The notes beneath the pieces were generated by a model that was not told the DNA's origin, did no database searches, and saw only the letters and a list, made by a program, of their open reading frames with translations. Below, in pieces: positions 38,499 through 48,392 of a stretch of DNA of 64,000 bases (positions within the stretch are counted from its first letter, which is position 1; each line of letters opens with the position of its first letter). The position numbers and the translations under genes are program-made. Source of the stretch: CAVUWL01 sp963700105 (GTDB taxonomy: Bacteria; Actinomycetota; Thermoleophilia; Solirubrobacterales; 70-9); contig CAVOWL010000004.1 of assembly GCA_963700105.1 (NCBI GenBank), forward strand, positions 744,001 through 808,000. Direction: 5' to 3'.

Positions 38499-39340
38499 AT
38501 CTCAACGATCCGATCGGCAGCGCCGATCGCTGGCTCGAGAGTTTCCATCGCGCAGCTGCGCACACCACCGCGGAGCTCGACGCCGCACAGACGTAGATTC
38601 GCGGCTGCGCGAGGTCGGGACAGTCGGTGCTGGAGGGGACAGGACGCTTGAGATAGACGCCCTCGCCGAGGACGCTGTATTTGCTGAGCTCGACAAGCTT
38701 GCGAGCGAAGGTGCGTCGTTCACAGCGGTATCCGAGGAGCGGGGAGTCGTTCGCTATGGGGACGAGTGAGATGCGCATAGTCATAGACCCGATCGACGGC
38801 TCGCTAAACGCCAAGCGTGGTCTCGGCCACTACGCGATGTCGATCGCCGTCGCGGATGGGCTGACCACGGAGGATCTCGCATTGGCGTTCGTCTGGGATT
38901 TCGGGACACGTGAGGCGTTCCACGCAGTGCGCGGCGGCGGGGCATTCTTAAACGGGAAGCCGGTCGAGCCGCTTGCCGAGAGCGCCTGACAGAGGATGGG
39001 CGGTTGGAGTTGCTATGCGTCGAGACGAGCGACGCGCGACGAACCGCAGAGTGGCAGCGCCACTCGCTGAGTTGCATACCGTTGGCGCATCCTGGGCTCT
39101 ATCGCTGTTGCGCTGTGTCAGGTCGCAACACCGCGTGTTGATGCGATGGTCAACGTCACACGCTGTCGAATCGTGGATGCCGCGGCCGGTGGGCTGATCG
39201 TTCGTGAGAGCGGCGGAGTAGTTCGATTCGAGGCGGGCGAGCGAATGCCGTTGGAGCTGGATCAGCGGACTGCGCTATGTGCTGCACGTACGCCTGCGGT
39301 GGCTGAACGGCTAATGGCCCAAATCCGCCGTAACGTCTAA
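38495..39340 (+). CDS. Inositol-monophosphatase-like phosphatase, frameshifted
   Basis: ATG 38495. Reads DPIGSADRWLESFHRAAAHT, a metal-site VSEERGVVRYGD segment, MRIVIDPIDGSLNAKRGLGH (the DPIDGTxN motif), then AFHAVRGGGAFLNGKPVEPL, a shifted LLCVETSDARRTAEW stretch, and CRIVDAAAGGLIVRESGGVV to TAA 39340. Mg-dependent phosphatase of sugar or inositol phosphates. In the cassette it could remove phosphate from the sugar acid before CMP activation. Three shifts. The end overlaps the convergent sulfotransferase by 30 bp. Confidence 0.75.
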
Positions 39341-40375
39341 TTTCGAACCACCGACCGAAAATTCTGGACGGCCTAGCATCTCAGATGTCGCAATCCAGTG
39401 CGACGGGATATCTGGAAGTGTCTCGCCATATGTATATAGGTCAATTCCAAAGACTCGAAGAGGTTCCAACCAGCGATGCTCATCGTCTCTCGAGAGATCG
39501 CGCCGCCACATGTTGAGTAATCTCGACGATTTGCCAGCGCGTATAGTCTCAACGGTTGCAGCTGCCGAGGAATCGGTGGTCCTCGACGGCTCAGACACTC
39601 GTGCCAGGAGAAGGTCCAGATGCTCTAGACCCAGTATTTGGGCGAGTCTTGCCATTTCCCTGGCGGAATCAGTCACCAGGAGCTCGTGAGTAGCAAAAGT
39701 AAAGCCCTTACCTGCAAGGGGCGACTTAAACGCCACGATGTTTTCAAGACACCATTGGGTGACATACTGAAGCATGAGATCCCCATGAGCGGCAACTCGT
39801 CGAACATAAGAGACAATGTCTGAGTTGAGGTGCATGAGGAACTGTGCATCTGCCAAAATGTCGTCAAGGACAATCCTGTGATGGCGTTTCATACACGATT
39901 GTGCTTGGGGTATCGGATGTCGCAGCAAATATACGGTCGAAAAGCCAAGTGAATCCAGCCACTCGACGAGCGGTGTCATACGAATAAGCTTCAATACCCG
40001 GCGATCAGTGCGCCACGAGTGGTTTGGCGCAAATGGATTGGTAGGACCAAAAAGGCCTGATCGCCTGTCATCCAACAGGTAGCGCGCCAGTTCTTGCCTC
40101 TCGTGGGAAGCGAGGGACAGCCAGAGCCAACGGGGGGCGATGTTCAGAGAATGGTACCTCTCTAGCAGCTCTTTGTGATCAGGCTCGTTTACGTACTTTA
40201 TGCCTGGTTGGGTAGCGATAGTCTCCATTAGCCAAGTTGATCCACTACGAGGAGACGACACAACGGCAACATCAGAGGCCGGCCCACTTCTATGTGTAGT
40301 GGTCCATTTCGCAAGTGTTGGCCGGAGGATGTTCTTCACGGCCTCCCGCGCCGGTCTCGCTAGATAATCAGTCAT
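39311..40375 (-). CDS. Sulfotransferase
   Basis: 354 residues. PAPS-binding 5'-phosphosulfate loop AVVSSPRSGSTWLMETIATQ (residues ~36-55) and 3'-phosphate site TVYLLRHPIPQAQSCMK. Family: bacterial carbohydrate sulfotransferases related to Stf enzymes. Intact single frame, lower GC than the flanking cassette. Translationally coupled (ATGA, 40372-40375) to the glycosyltransferase-like gene upstream, so sulfation of the sugar added by that protein is a reasonable inference. Confidence 0.88.
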   Translation of the reverse strand: MTDYLARPAREAVKNILRPTLAKWTTTHRSGPASDVAVVSSPRSGSTWLMETIATQPGIKYVNEPDHKELLERYHSLNIAPRWLWLSLASHERQELARYLLDDRRSGLFGPTNPFAPNHSWRTDRRVLKLIRMTPLVEWLDSLGFSTVYLLRHPIPQAQSCMKRHHRIVLDDILADAQFLMHLNSDIVSYVRRVAAHGDLMLQYVTQWCLENIVAFKSPLAGKGFTFATHELLVTDSAREMARLAQILGLEHLDLLLARVSEPSRTTDSSAAATVETIRAGKSSRLLNMWRRDLSRDDEHRWLEPLRVFGIDLYTYGETLPDIPSHWIATSEMLGRPEFSVGGSKLDVTADLGH

Positions 40376-41673
40376 GAAGTTACTGTCTGAGGCAGTGAGG
40401 CGCCCCGCCTACGGAACGCCGGTATCCAGCTGGGCGCCGCGGCTTCTACAATTTTGCCGGCCTTCTCTGCAGTCTGGAGCAGTGTCTCAATCTCCCGGCA
40501 GTATTGCTCGTAGTGATCCTCATAGTTGCGATCGCGAAAGAAGGCTGGGTGAGCATCGAACACGGTGGCCATGAGTTCGTCAGAGTACTGAAGTCCGTGC
40601 TTCCAGAAATAAGTCTCCACCGGGCGTCGGCCATCAGCTCCAGCAACCAACACATGATTGGTCAGCATAAGGGCAACCGGTATCATCAGGTTTGTAAGAA
40701 CACTCTCGGTCGAGCGAACTGTTGGATTTTTCGTCGAGGGCCAGCGCCAGGGTCCTCCCCTCTTGAACGGAATGACCGCGAGACGCTTTTGCAACTCTGG
40801 AAGTAGATTCAACAGCGGACTCACCCAATCGCTTCCACAGATGAGCAGTGGGTCGCACAATTCAATTGCTTCTAGAAGATCTCGGCGAAAGGCTGCTGCA
40901 TAGCGACTGGGTCCGAAGTGGAAGACGGGATCGGTGCATGCGATAATGTTCGGCCGAAAGGCGCGCAATCTGTCCTTATCCTTTACAGCGGAATTGCACG
41001 TAATGCGGACATCGGCGTCAACAGAATCTAGATCGACTGTAAGGGCGGATGGTCCAGTGGCAAGTACAAATGAAGATCGGGCGTTTTTGAAGCGAGTCGT
41101 GAGGCGTGACAGTGATGTATCGGCAGAAGGGTAATTCGGCCAGGCGAGTTTTTCGCGAACTCGCCAATAGGACAACTCTGAGAGTTTATAGATGTCCTTG
41201 TCAACCACATTTGCCCCTGCACCTCTATGGCTGACGAGATGTGCGAATGAAGTAGGCGTGAGCCTGTGGATCAGCAGATAGGGAATCCCTCGGGGACGTT
41301 CATTAGTCCAGCCGGGGTCCTGAACTAATGCAGGCTCTAGGTATGGTACGGAGGAGGGTTCGAGTTTGAAATACGGGCCAGGCAGGTACAGGGGTAGATT
41401 CACATCACCCAGGTAACAGTTGACACGGGTAGACAGATCACTGAACTCGCGCGCATCGCGGACCGCGGGGGTAAACTCGATGTAGTCCGCTGAATCCGTC
41501 GGCGGACGAAGTCCCAACACGCTCAATCCGCGGTATCCCCAATGCCGCACCTTTGACTCCCGTATCTTACGGGGACCGTATGCAGCCTCATTGCCCTCCG
41601 GTTTATTGCGTTCCGACATTAATGACTCGTCATGGAATCGCTTGAATGCCACACTTGATGCCGAAACGGACAA
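40372..41673 (-). CDS. DUF115/sialyltransferase-like glycosyltransferase
   Basis: 433 residues, intact. The central part is distinctive: FVLATGPSALTVDLDSVDAD, VRITCNSAVKDKDRLRAFRP, NIIACTDPVFHFGPSRYAAA, VLVAGADGRRPVETYFWKHG and FDAHPAFFRDRNYEDHYEQY. The GPS/N...CNS layout is shared by DUF115 (MptE/Maf-like) and GT42 sialyltransferase-like proteins, which use CMP-activated sugar acids. No classical GT-A or GT-B motif. Assignment to a particular family is uncertain. Coupled with the sulfotransferase gene. Confidence 0.6.
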   Translation of the reverse strand: MSVSASSVAFKRFHDESLMSERNKPEGNEAAYGPRKIRESKVRHWGYRGLSVLGLRPPTDSADYIEFTPAVRDAREFSDLSTRVNCYLGDVNLPLYLPGPYFKLEPSSVPYLEPALVQDPGWTNERPRGIPYLLIHRLTPTSFAHLVSHRGAGANVVDKDIYKLSELSYWRVREKLAWPNYPSADTSLSRLTTRFKNARSSFVLATGPSALTVDLDSVDADVRITCNSAVKDKDRLRAFRPNIIACTDPVFHFGPSRYAAAFRRDLLEAIELCDPLLICGSDWVSPLLNLLPELQKRLAVIPFKRGGPWRWPSTKNPTVRSTESVLTNLMIPVALMLTNHVLVAGADGRRPVETYFWKHGLQYSDELMATVFDAHPAFFRDRNYEDHYEQYCREIETLLQTAEKAGKIVEAAAPSWIPAFRRRGASLPQTVTS

Positions 41674-41756
41674 GACAGGCAGCGGACAGGGACAGTCGAC
41701 TCAGCGCCGGACCGTCTTCTGCGCGTGCAATTTAGACCTTGAAACACCAATATAGA

Positions 41757-42903
41757 CTATCGGATCACGAGCCGGTACACTTCACGATGCCGCTGCGCGA
41801 CGCTCGGCCAATTAAAATCCGCTGCGCGCCTAATTCCGTCCGCAATGCACCGATCTCGTACACTCGGATCGTCGAGCGCGTCCACTGCATCGGTGATCGC
41901 CTCTGGCTGCCCTGGATCAAATGTCACGGCTGCTCTACCTGCAATCTCGACGGGTGCCCCACGATCAGAGCACGCTACCGGACATCCCGATGCCATCGCC
42001 TCCACGATCGGCACGCCGAAACCCTCGTATAAGCTAGGGAACACCATGCAGGACGCCCGACGGTACAACGTCGGCAGAGTATCAGCGGCGACCATTCCGA
42101 GATGCCGTACTCGATCGCTCACCCCCCATGCATCGGCCTCGGCCATCAGATCATCGCAGCCGGTTCGCATATGGCCCAGTCAGGAGCAAGTACCGGCCTG
42201 GTAAATTACGCAGGGCGCGGAGAAGGGCGCCGTGATTCTTGTGCGGAGCGAGCGATGCCGGATAGTACATGTAAGGTTTATCGATCCCAAGGCGGCGGAG
42301 TATTTCGACATCGTCCGCCGTGGGCACGGGTGTAAAGCGCGTCGAATCGACGCCATGGTGGGACACATGAACACGAGCCGGATCAATATTTAAGAGATCG
42401 ATTATCCGCGAGCGCGCATGCTCGCTGACCGTGATGACAGCATCTGCCCGACGCGCTGACTCATCATACATGAGCCGGCGCCAAATCCGAACAGGAGTGG
42501 AAAACAGACACGGAAGATCCAGATGCTGGACATCGTGGAGCGTGACCACCACGGGACGATCTACACGGGGCGAGCGGACCGTCTGCGGATAATGGATGAC
42601 GTCGACGTTTTTCAAACCCCCCGCGGTGACCAATGGCATCATAGTGGTGATACCGAGAGCCGGGACGCGACCGAACCGTCGCTCAAGGGTGGCGTAGCGG
42701 CGTGAGCCACGCACGAGCGTACCTTCACGCGCAATACCATCACACGCCTTACCCATCTCTCGGTTGACAAGTGCAATAACCTCCACGCCCTCACCTTCGG
42801 AGAGAATCGACATCAACTTGTTCACATAAGTTGTTGTCCCGGCATTACTGGAGGGGTATACCGACAGCATTCCGAGCCCTACCCGTAATGGTGCGACTGA
42901 CAT
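41757..42903 (-). CDS. GT4 glycosyltransferase, one frameshift
   Basis: ATG 42903: LRVGLGMLSVYPSSNAGTTT, VDVIHYPQTVRSPRVDRPVV, ADAVITVSEHARSRIIDLLN, MYYPASLAPHKNHGALLRAL; after a +1 shift near 42165, LGMVAADTLPTLYRRASCMV, FPSLYEGFGVPIVEAMASGC (donor-binding E-x7-E region) and the C-terminal helix. About 380 residues in all, the normal length. Retaining GT-B enzyme, likely mannosyl- or rhamnosyl-type; donor unknown. Confidence 0.85.
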
Positions 42904-43289
42904 CAGGCCATTGCGCGAACGACGAACGTCTTAGTCCCCATATAGCCTGGATGGGCCGCTGGGCGGGCTGCAACCCATTCGATTTCCCGAGAGTTTGGAT
43001 CTCCCGAGAGTTTGGTCGAACGGAGCACGAGGACCGGTGACGCGATACCCTTGGAACGACGATCATGCTCACCGAAAGACGGCTGGATGCCCATGTTCAT
43101 ACCCTTCTCCCAATTTAAACCACACAAATACAACCCAAGTTGTCCCTGGCCGAAGCCTAGCACTCGGACCGCGCCGCCGCCGGTTGGTCAAATGGAGAAC
43201 CTAGAAGCACTGGCACCAAGAGGCCAGTGTCTCGCTTCTGCAGCAGCTATGGGATCCAACCTCGGTCGCCACCCAACCAACTCGGCGAC
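42904..43289. other. Divergent intergenic region with a possible gene remnant
   Basis: About 385 bp between the divergent GT4 and Wzy genes. On the minus strand a frame from ~43163 ends in WVAARPAAHPGYMGTKTFVV, which looks like the C-terminal tail of a methyltransferase-type protein, but the rest does not match. It touches the ATG of the GT4 gene. Promoters for both directions must lie here; no clear boxes seen. Confidence 0.4.
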
Positions 43290-44695
43290 GTGAGCACATC
43301 CGTAACTGCATGGCGATTGCCTCTCCGCGAGAAGATCGTGTGCGCCTTGCTTGTGCTGAGCGTCACTCTGAGCAGCCTCATGAGTCTAGGAGGGGTAACC
43401 ACCACTCAAAAAGAGCTAGTTTTAGTTCTGCTGCTTGCCGGCGCAGTTCTAGCCCTTCCGAACGGCCCTCTGCAGACTACGGGGCGCCGCGTTATCGCAG
43501 TCTGTGCGTTCGTAGCCTGCACCGTGGTGTCTTGTTTGCGCTTTGCAGCCAATCCTATCGCCCCTCTATCAGGGCGCGGCTTGGCCGGGATAGCAATTAT
43601 GCTGACCCTTGTCACGGCGTTCGCTTTATGTAGTTTACTCGGCCCAGCAGACGCGCTGACTCGGCGCCGCCGCACGATCTGTGCCCTGCTCGCACCTCTC
43701 TGCTTTGTCAGCATCAACCTTAGTTTGTATGTCGTGGGCTTCAAATTCCCGTCGAGTCAAGTCGAAACCAACGTCAATAACGGGCCCGCGCAACTCCTGA
43801 GTCTGCTAGGAATCCATACTAGCCGTACAAACACCCTACCGCTCAGTCCTGGCCTGAATGGTTCCGGCGAGGCGGCGGTACTAGCGCTGGTCATCTGTAT
43901 GGTACTTGCGTATCGCGATCGAGGATGGCTACGACGCGTATGTCTGGCGGGTGTGGCCGTCAGCCTTATCTCAGTTCTTCTCACTGACAGTCGCGGGCCG
44001 CTAGCCTACGGGCTTCTGGCTCTATTGATCTTTGTATTTTTGCCAAAATTGGCCAAACGGGCGGTGGCATTTGTCCCGATGCTACTGCCGATTTGGCCTG
44101 CGATCATTCTGTTCGTAGCGGGCCATCTGGGGAGCCTATCGCAAAAGTTAAACCGTGGCCCTGGTAGAGGTAGTTTCGAAACGGCGACCGGTCGCTCGGA
44201 GATTTGGGCGATCGTCGTGAAGTTTTTGAGTCACCCACATTTTGAAGATCTAATTGGCTATGGAGCCTACGGGCAGATTAGGTCTGGGGTGGGCTTTAAG
44301 TACGCCTATTTGTTTAGCTATTCGGTTCATCCAGAGTTCAATAGCGCTCACAATATCGCTCTTCAGACCATTTTGGATATGGGCTACATCGGTCTCGGCT
44401 TGTTTTTGATCTTCCTAATAGTTGCAATTAACTCCGGACGCATCGCCTATGAACAGTCACATACTCCAGAGTCGACTGCACTGTTGGTTGCCTTGATCGC
44501 CTTGAGCCTCTTTGGCGCCAGTGAGGCGCTTCCGGGGGTGGTTGCTATTTTCTCCTGGTCTCTGTAATAATACTTGCGTGCGCGGCCATCCGAGTTTCGG
44601 CTCAAACTCGATTTAAATTGACACCATCGGACCCTGAGGCGGCCCGCCGCCAGTCAGTCGGTACCTCGCGGACAGCGGCCACGGCTCATACCGTT
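43227..44695 (+). CDS. Wzy / O-antigen ligase family membrane protein
   Basis: About 10-12 helices (CALLVLSVTLSSLMSLGG, GLAGIAIMLTLVTAFALCSL, AVLALVICMVLAYRDRGWL) and the ligase signature: FETATGRSEIWAIVVKFLSH followed by FNSAHNIALQTILDMGYIGL. Polymerises or ligates lipid-linked repeat units at the outer face of the membrane. The more likely start is GTG 43290. At 44548-44551 a TTTT run lacks one T relative to the expected frame. With one added base the last helix continues (FLLVSVIILACAAIRVSAQT) to a TGA near 44695; without it the frame ends at 44567. Lower GC than most of the window. Confidence 0.85.
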
Positions 44696-44778
44696 GCTCG
44701 CTGACTTGCCAGTCATGTGGCCAGCGTGAGCCGCCGATACGACCGGCCTCTATTAGCGACGACGCTGCTATAGGCACT

Positions 44779-46245
44779 GTGACACCCACAAGCATCAAAG
44801 CCTCGTTTGGTTCCGGCGTGGTCTACGCAGGGACCATGGCAATGAATCGTGCTATCTCGTTCCTGCTCCTCCCAATCTTCACGCGAGTCCTGGGGCCGAG
44901 TCAGTATGGCAAGCTTTCTATCGCTCTGTCTGCGAACGCGGTTGCGACTGTCATCTTTGCGTTCGGCCTCGAACTGGCGATCTTTCGTGGCGCGGTCCAT
45001 TTGGCCGATGACCCGGGAGCTCGCAATCGCTTTGTACGATCAATCTGGACATTCTTACTGATTGCCCCACTCGTTACGGCTGTAGCCGTCACTGCCACAA
45101 TAGCTCCATTCCTCTGGGGAAGCCCGGTTTTGAGTGTCAGTGATCTGAGCCTAGCGATGCTGGCGTCGGCTTTAACTGTCTCAGCAACCACCCTGCCGCT
45201 AGTGCTACTCCGTGTAGATCGACGGCTGCGTGACTTCATCGTCCTGAACGCTGTATCCACTTCTACAACTGTGGGCCTCGAGCTTCTCTTCGTAGCTGTT
45301 TTTCGGACGGGCGTGACGGGCTGGCTTGTCGCACTGAGCCTAGGATCGGCCGTAACGCTCGTTGTCGCTATGTTGATTGTTCCGTATCGACCTCCAAAGC
45401 CATTTGATCGCACCATTGTCCGGGCGACATTGCGCCGGAGCATCCCAGTCATGCCCCATTTCGCCGCGCTGTGGTCCTTACAGCTTGCCGACAGGGTACT
45501 CCTGGCGGCGCTAGTCACCACCGCGTCCGTTGGCGTCTATAGCCTCGCTTCCAATATGGCCACACCGCTCTTCGTACTGATGATCGGAGTCAATCAAGCA
45601 CTCATGCCCACATACGCACGGGCTGGAAAGAAGGGCCACACGACGAACCTGCGTTCACTCATTAAGACCCAGGTTGCGGTCGTCTCGATGCTTTCCTTAG
45701 CCTGCGCCCTGCTTGCCCCCGTCGCCATCAACGTGTTCCTGAGTGTAAGGTTTCGTCCCGCCTCCGGGCTCACTCCCTGGATTGTACTTGGCTACACGTT
45801 CGTCGGGCTTTACTGGATTCCAATGAATGGCGTGACTCTTACACACGGCAGATCGCAGCGCATCTGGGTCATTAGCCTTGCAGCGGCAATCGTAAATCTC
45901 GGGTTGATCTACGCTTTCGTTCCACGGTACGGACTGGAGGCGGCCGCGATCGCATCGGCAGCCGGATACGCCGTATTGCTAGTTGGAGTGCTGGTGTACA
46001 GCAGGCTGACCAGCACCACCATTCAGTATCCCTGGCGGAGTATGTTCGCGGTGTTTGCTGTCGGTGGAATAACGTATGCCGGTGGCGTGCTCACCACTGG
46101 CGCTAGCAATGTGCGTGATCTCGCTCTTCGTCTGGTTTGGATTATCATGGCAGCAGGAATGACCTCCTTGATTGTGAGCCGGCGTCAACTCGTACGGCTC
46201 TGGAGCGCATCTCAGCCCGTTGAGGCCGATTCAAGAGAACTATGA
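44779..46245 (+). CDS. Wzx-type polysaccharide flippase
   Basis: 488 residues, intact, about 14 membrane helices. N-terminal SFGSGVVYAGTMAMNRAISF, LLLPIFTRVLGPSQYGKLSI is the standard opening of MATE/MOP-superfamily oligosaccharide flippases. Moves undecaprenyl-diphosphate-linked repeat units across the membrane for the Wzy polymerase encoded just before it. Start GTG 44779. The 3' end overlaps the convergent GT2 reading frame by up to 100 bp. Confidence 0.92.
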   Translation: MTPTSIKASFGSGVVYAGTMAMNRAISFLLLPIFTRVLGPSQYGKLSIALSANAVATVIFAFGLELAIFRGAVHLADDPGARNRFVRSIWTFLLIAPLVTAVAVTATIAPFLWGSPVLSVSDLSLAMLASALTVSATTLPLVLLRVDRRLRDFIVLNAVSTSTTVGLELLFVAVFRTGVTGWLVALSLGSAVTLVVAMLIVPYRPPKPFDRTIVRATLRRSIPVMPHFAALWSLQLADRVLLAALVTTASVGVYSLASNMATPLFVLMIGVNQALMPTYARAGKKGHTTNLRSLIKTQVAVVSMLSLACALLAPVAINVFLSVRFRPASGLTPWIVLGYTFVGLYWIPMNGVTLTHGRSQRIWVISLAAAIVNLGLIYAFVPRYGLEAAAIASAAGYAVLLVGVLVYSRLTSTTIQYPWRSMFAVFAVGGITYAGGVLTTGASNVRDLALRLVWIIMAAGMTSLIVSRRQLVRLWSASQPVEADSREL

Positions 46246-47132
46246 ATCGCGTGGGGACTGCATCTCTGTGCGAGGTTCTGGTCGGGCCATTCCCCATCAG
46301 AATCGCAGGTGCGATGGCCAAAAGAAACACCTTGTCATCGATCGTTCTCGGGGGTCGGGGGTTACGCTGCACCTTGCCTGCTAGCCGGCGCTCCCGTCCC
46401 GTCACGCGAGCCCGACTCCACATAAAACGCCAGGTTAAACGCTCCTTCGGAATCAAATGTCGAGCCACGGACTCAGCAACGTATACCACACGAAATCCGG
46501 TGGCACGTGCCACATCGCAAAGCGCGTTCTCCTCGAGCGCAAGCAAATCGCCTGGTTTGCGACCGAGCGCCGGATCAAAGGGTGGATCGGGTACAGAGCT
46601 CCCTGTCGAAGCTATAGCTACCACCGATGACGCGTACGACATCCATCGTCTCCTCGCCGTGGTCAAATATCGAAAGCAGCGGCGCGGCAGCCCGCGACTT
46701 GAAGAGTCGAGGTGGGGCTGATAGCCATTGGGGCAAGATGCGGGAGGCTACAACAGCTACATCGGGCTCTGAAAGCTTTCGTGCAAGCGGATCCAGCCAG
46801 CCAGGGCTTGGAAGTACGTCCGAGTCAAGCTGAGTGATGTAGCGTGTGCTAGCGAGTTCAACGCATCGGTTTCGTGAGTCGGAAACTCCGGTCGATTCTG
46901 GTAGTGATGATAGCTTGATCCGGTTGCCAAATTCATCGCATATACGTCGGACCTGTCCGCCGGAAGACATGTCAACAATGACGATCGGCGGCTCGACCGG
47001 CTCAGAAGCAGCGGCCGCGAGCACTATCCGCAACGTCGACGGGTCGTCATTGTACGTCGGCATTACGACGGTCATGTCGGTCAACGTGGCCATAGAAATT
47101 TTAAGCGTCCGGTGATCGCAGTGGAACTGCAT
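46145..47132 (-). CDS. GT2 glycosyltransferase, one frameshift
   Basis: Best start is ATG 47093: LTDMTVVMPTYNDDPSTLRI, PPIVIVDMSSGGQVRRICDE, SDSRNRCVELASTRYITQLD with DSDVLPSPGWL (the DxD metal site), then VRVIGGSYSFDRELC. After a +1 shift near 46600: FDPALGRKPGDLLALEENAL (E-E-NAL acceptor region) and FRVVYVAESVARHLIPKERL. Inverting GT-A enzyme. The C-terminus runs into the end of wzx on the other strand; the true stop may be earlier. Confidence 0.8.
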
Positions 47133-47176
47133 GAAGCTATAGTCACTTCGGACAGCAATGTCTTACTCTACTGCCC

Positions 47177-48387
47177 ATGGCGTTGAAGATTCAGCTTTGG
47201 AGTTACAACTATGATCCCGAGCCAACTGGTATCGGGCCCGTTAGCCGGGTTTGGGCGGAGGGGCTGCGCGATCTTGGACATCACGTTGAAGTAGTCGCAG
47301 CCCATCCACACTATCCGGAGCCCGTATGGGGATCGAGAAGGTTGCCCTACAGGGAGGTGCGGAACGGCATTCCGGTGCTTCGCCTCCCTCTTTGGATCGG
47401 CCGTAAGACGGCGACCGAGCGCTATCGGCAGGAGCTCTCGTTATGGTTGCTCAGTTCGCTGCCCTGCCGACATTGTCGCGTCCTGATATCCTGGTTTCGG
47501 CTTCTCCTTCGTTTCCGGCGCTCTTTCCAGCAATGTTGAACGCCCGCACGCGCCGGATACCGTGGTCGTCTGGCTTCACGATATCCTCCCGGATGGCGCG
47601 GCGTCGAGTGGAATCGTCGATGAGGGCAGCCCCGTCATTCGTGCGGCTCGTCGTCTGGAGAATTCCGCCTACCGCGTGGCTGACCATATCGTGGTGCTTT
47701 CCGAGGCATTTACGCATAATCTGATTGCAAAGGGCGTTCCTGGAGAGAAGATCCAGCTTATCTATGATCCAGCCACTCGGGTCCCTCGCCGTTCGCCCTC
47801 CCCTAAGGTCGACGAGAAGTCCCCGCGCTTGCTCAGCATGGGCAATATTGGATACTCCCAGGGCTTGGCGCCTCTGGTCGCGGCTTTTGAGCGCTCAGAT
47901 GCCCTTGACGGGACGCCCATCCGATTCATCATCACAGGCAATGGGATGGCCGCCGAGGAGACGCGTTCTGAGATCCGTTCGGGTCGGGTCGAGATGCCCG
48001 GTGTCGTCGACGACGACAGATTGGAGGAGGAGCTCCGGTCCGCGACAATCGCGATCGTTAGCCAGCAGCACGAGGGCGCCGAGTTCAACATCCCGTCGAA
48101 GATCATGAACTTCATGGCCTACGGCCTGCCGGTCATTGCGGCTGTCAACCCGGGCGGAGAGGTTGCTCGGATCGTCGAGAGGGCAAATGCCGGATGGGTG
48201 GTCGATAGCTCGGATCCGGATGCCTTTCCTCGCAAGCTGGCGGAGATCCTGCAGACACCGGCAGAGATCGCCGACACGAAAACAGGCAGCCTACCAGTAC
48301 GCACAGACCCACTTCACCCAAGCGGGATTTGCGCAACGCTTCGACGATGCACTTAGCGATGTGGTCAATCGCCACAGGGCGACTTAG
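47177..48387 (+). CDS. GT4 glycosyltransferase (WbuB-like), frameshifted
   Basis: ATG 47177: IQLWSYNYDPEPTGIGPVSR, LGHHVEVVAAHPHYPEPVWG, RLPLWIGRKTATERYRQELS, then ILVSASPSFPALFPAMLNAR, VVWLHDILPDGAASSGIVDE, ADHIVVLSEAFTHNLIAKGV, RLLSMGNIGYSQGLAPLVAA and QQHEGAEFNIPSKIMNFMAY. This is the WbuB/WcaI-type GT4 layout (about 400 residues). Three frame changes, not all in the same direction. Ends 5 bp before the stop of the convergent epimerase gene. Confidence 0.78.
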
Positions 48388-48392
48388 AAGCG

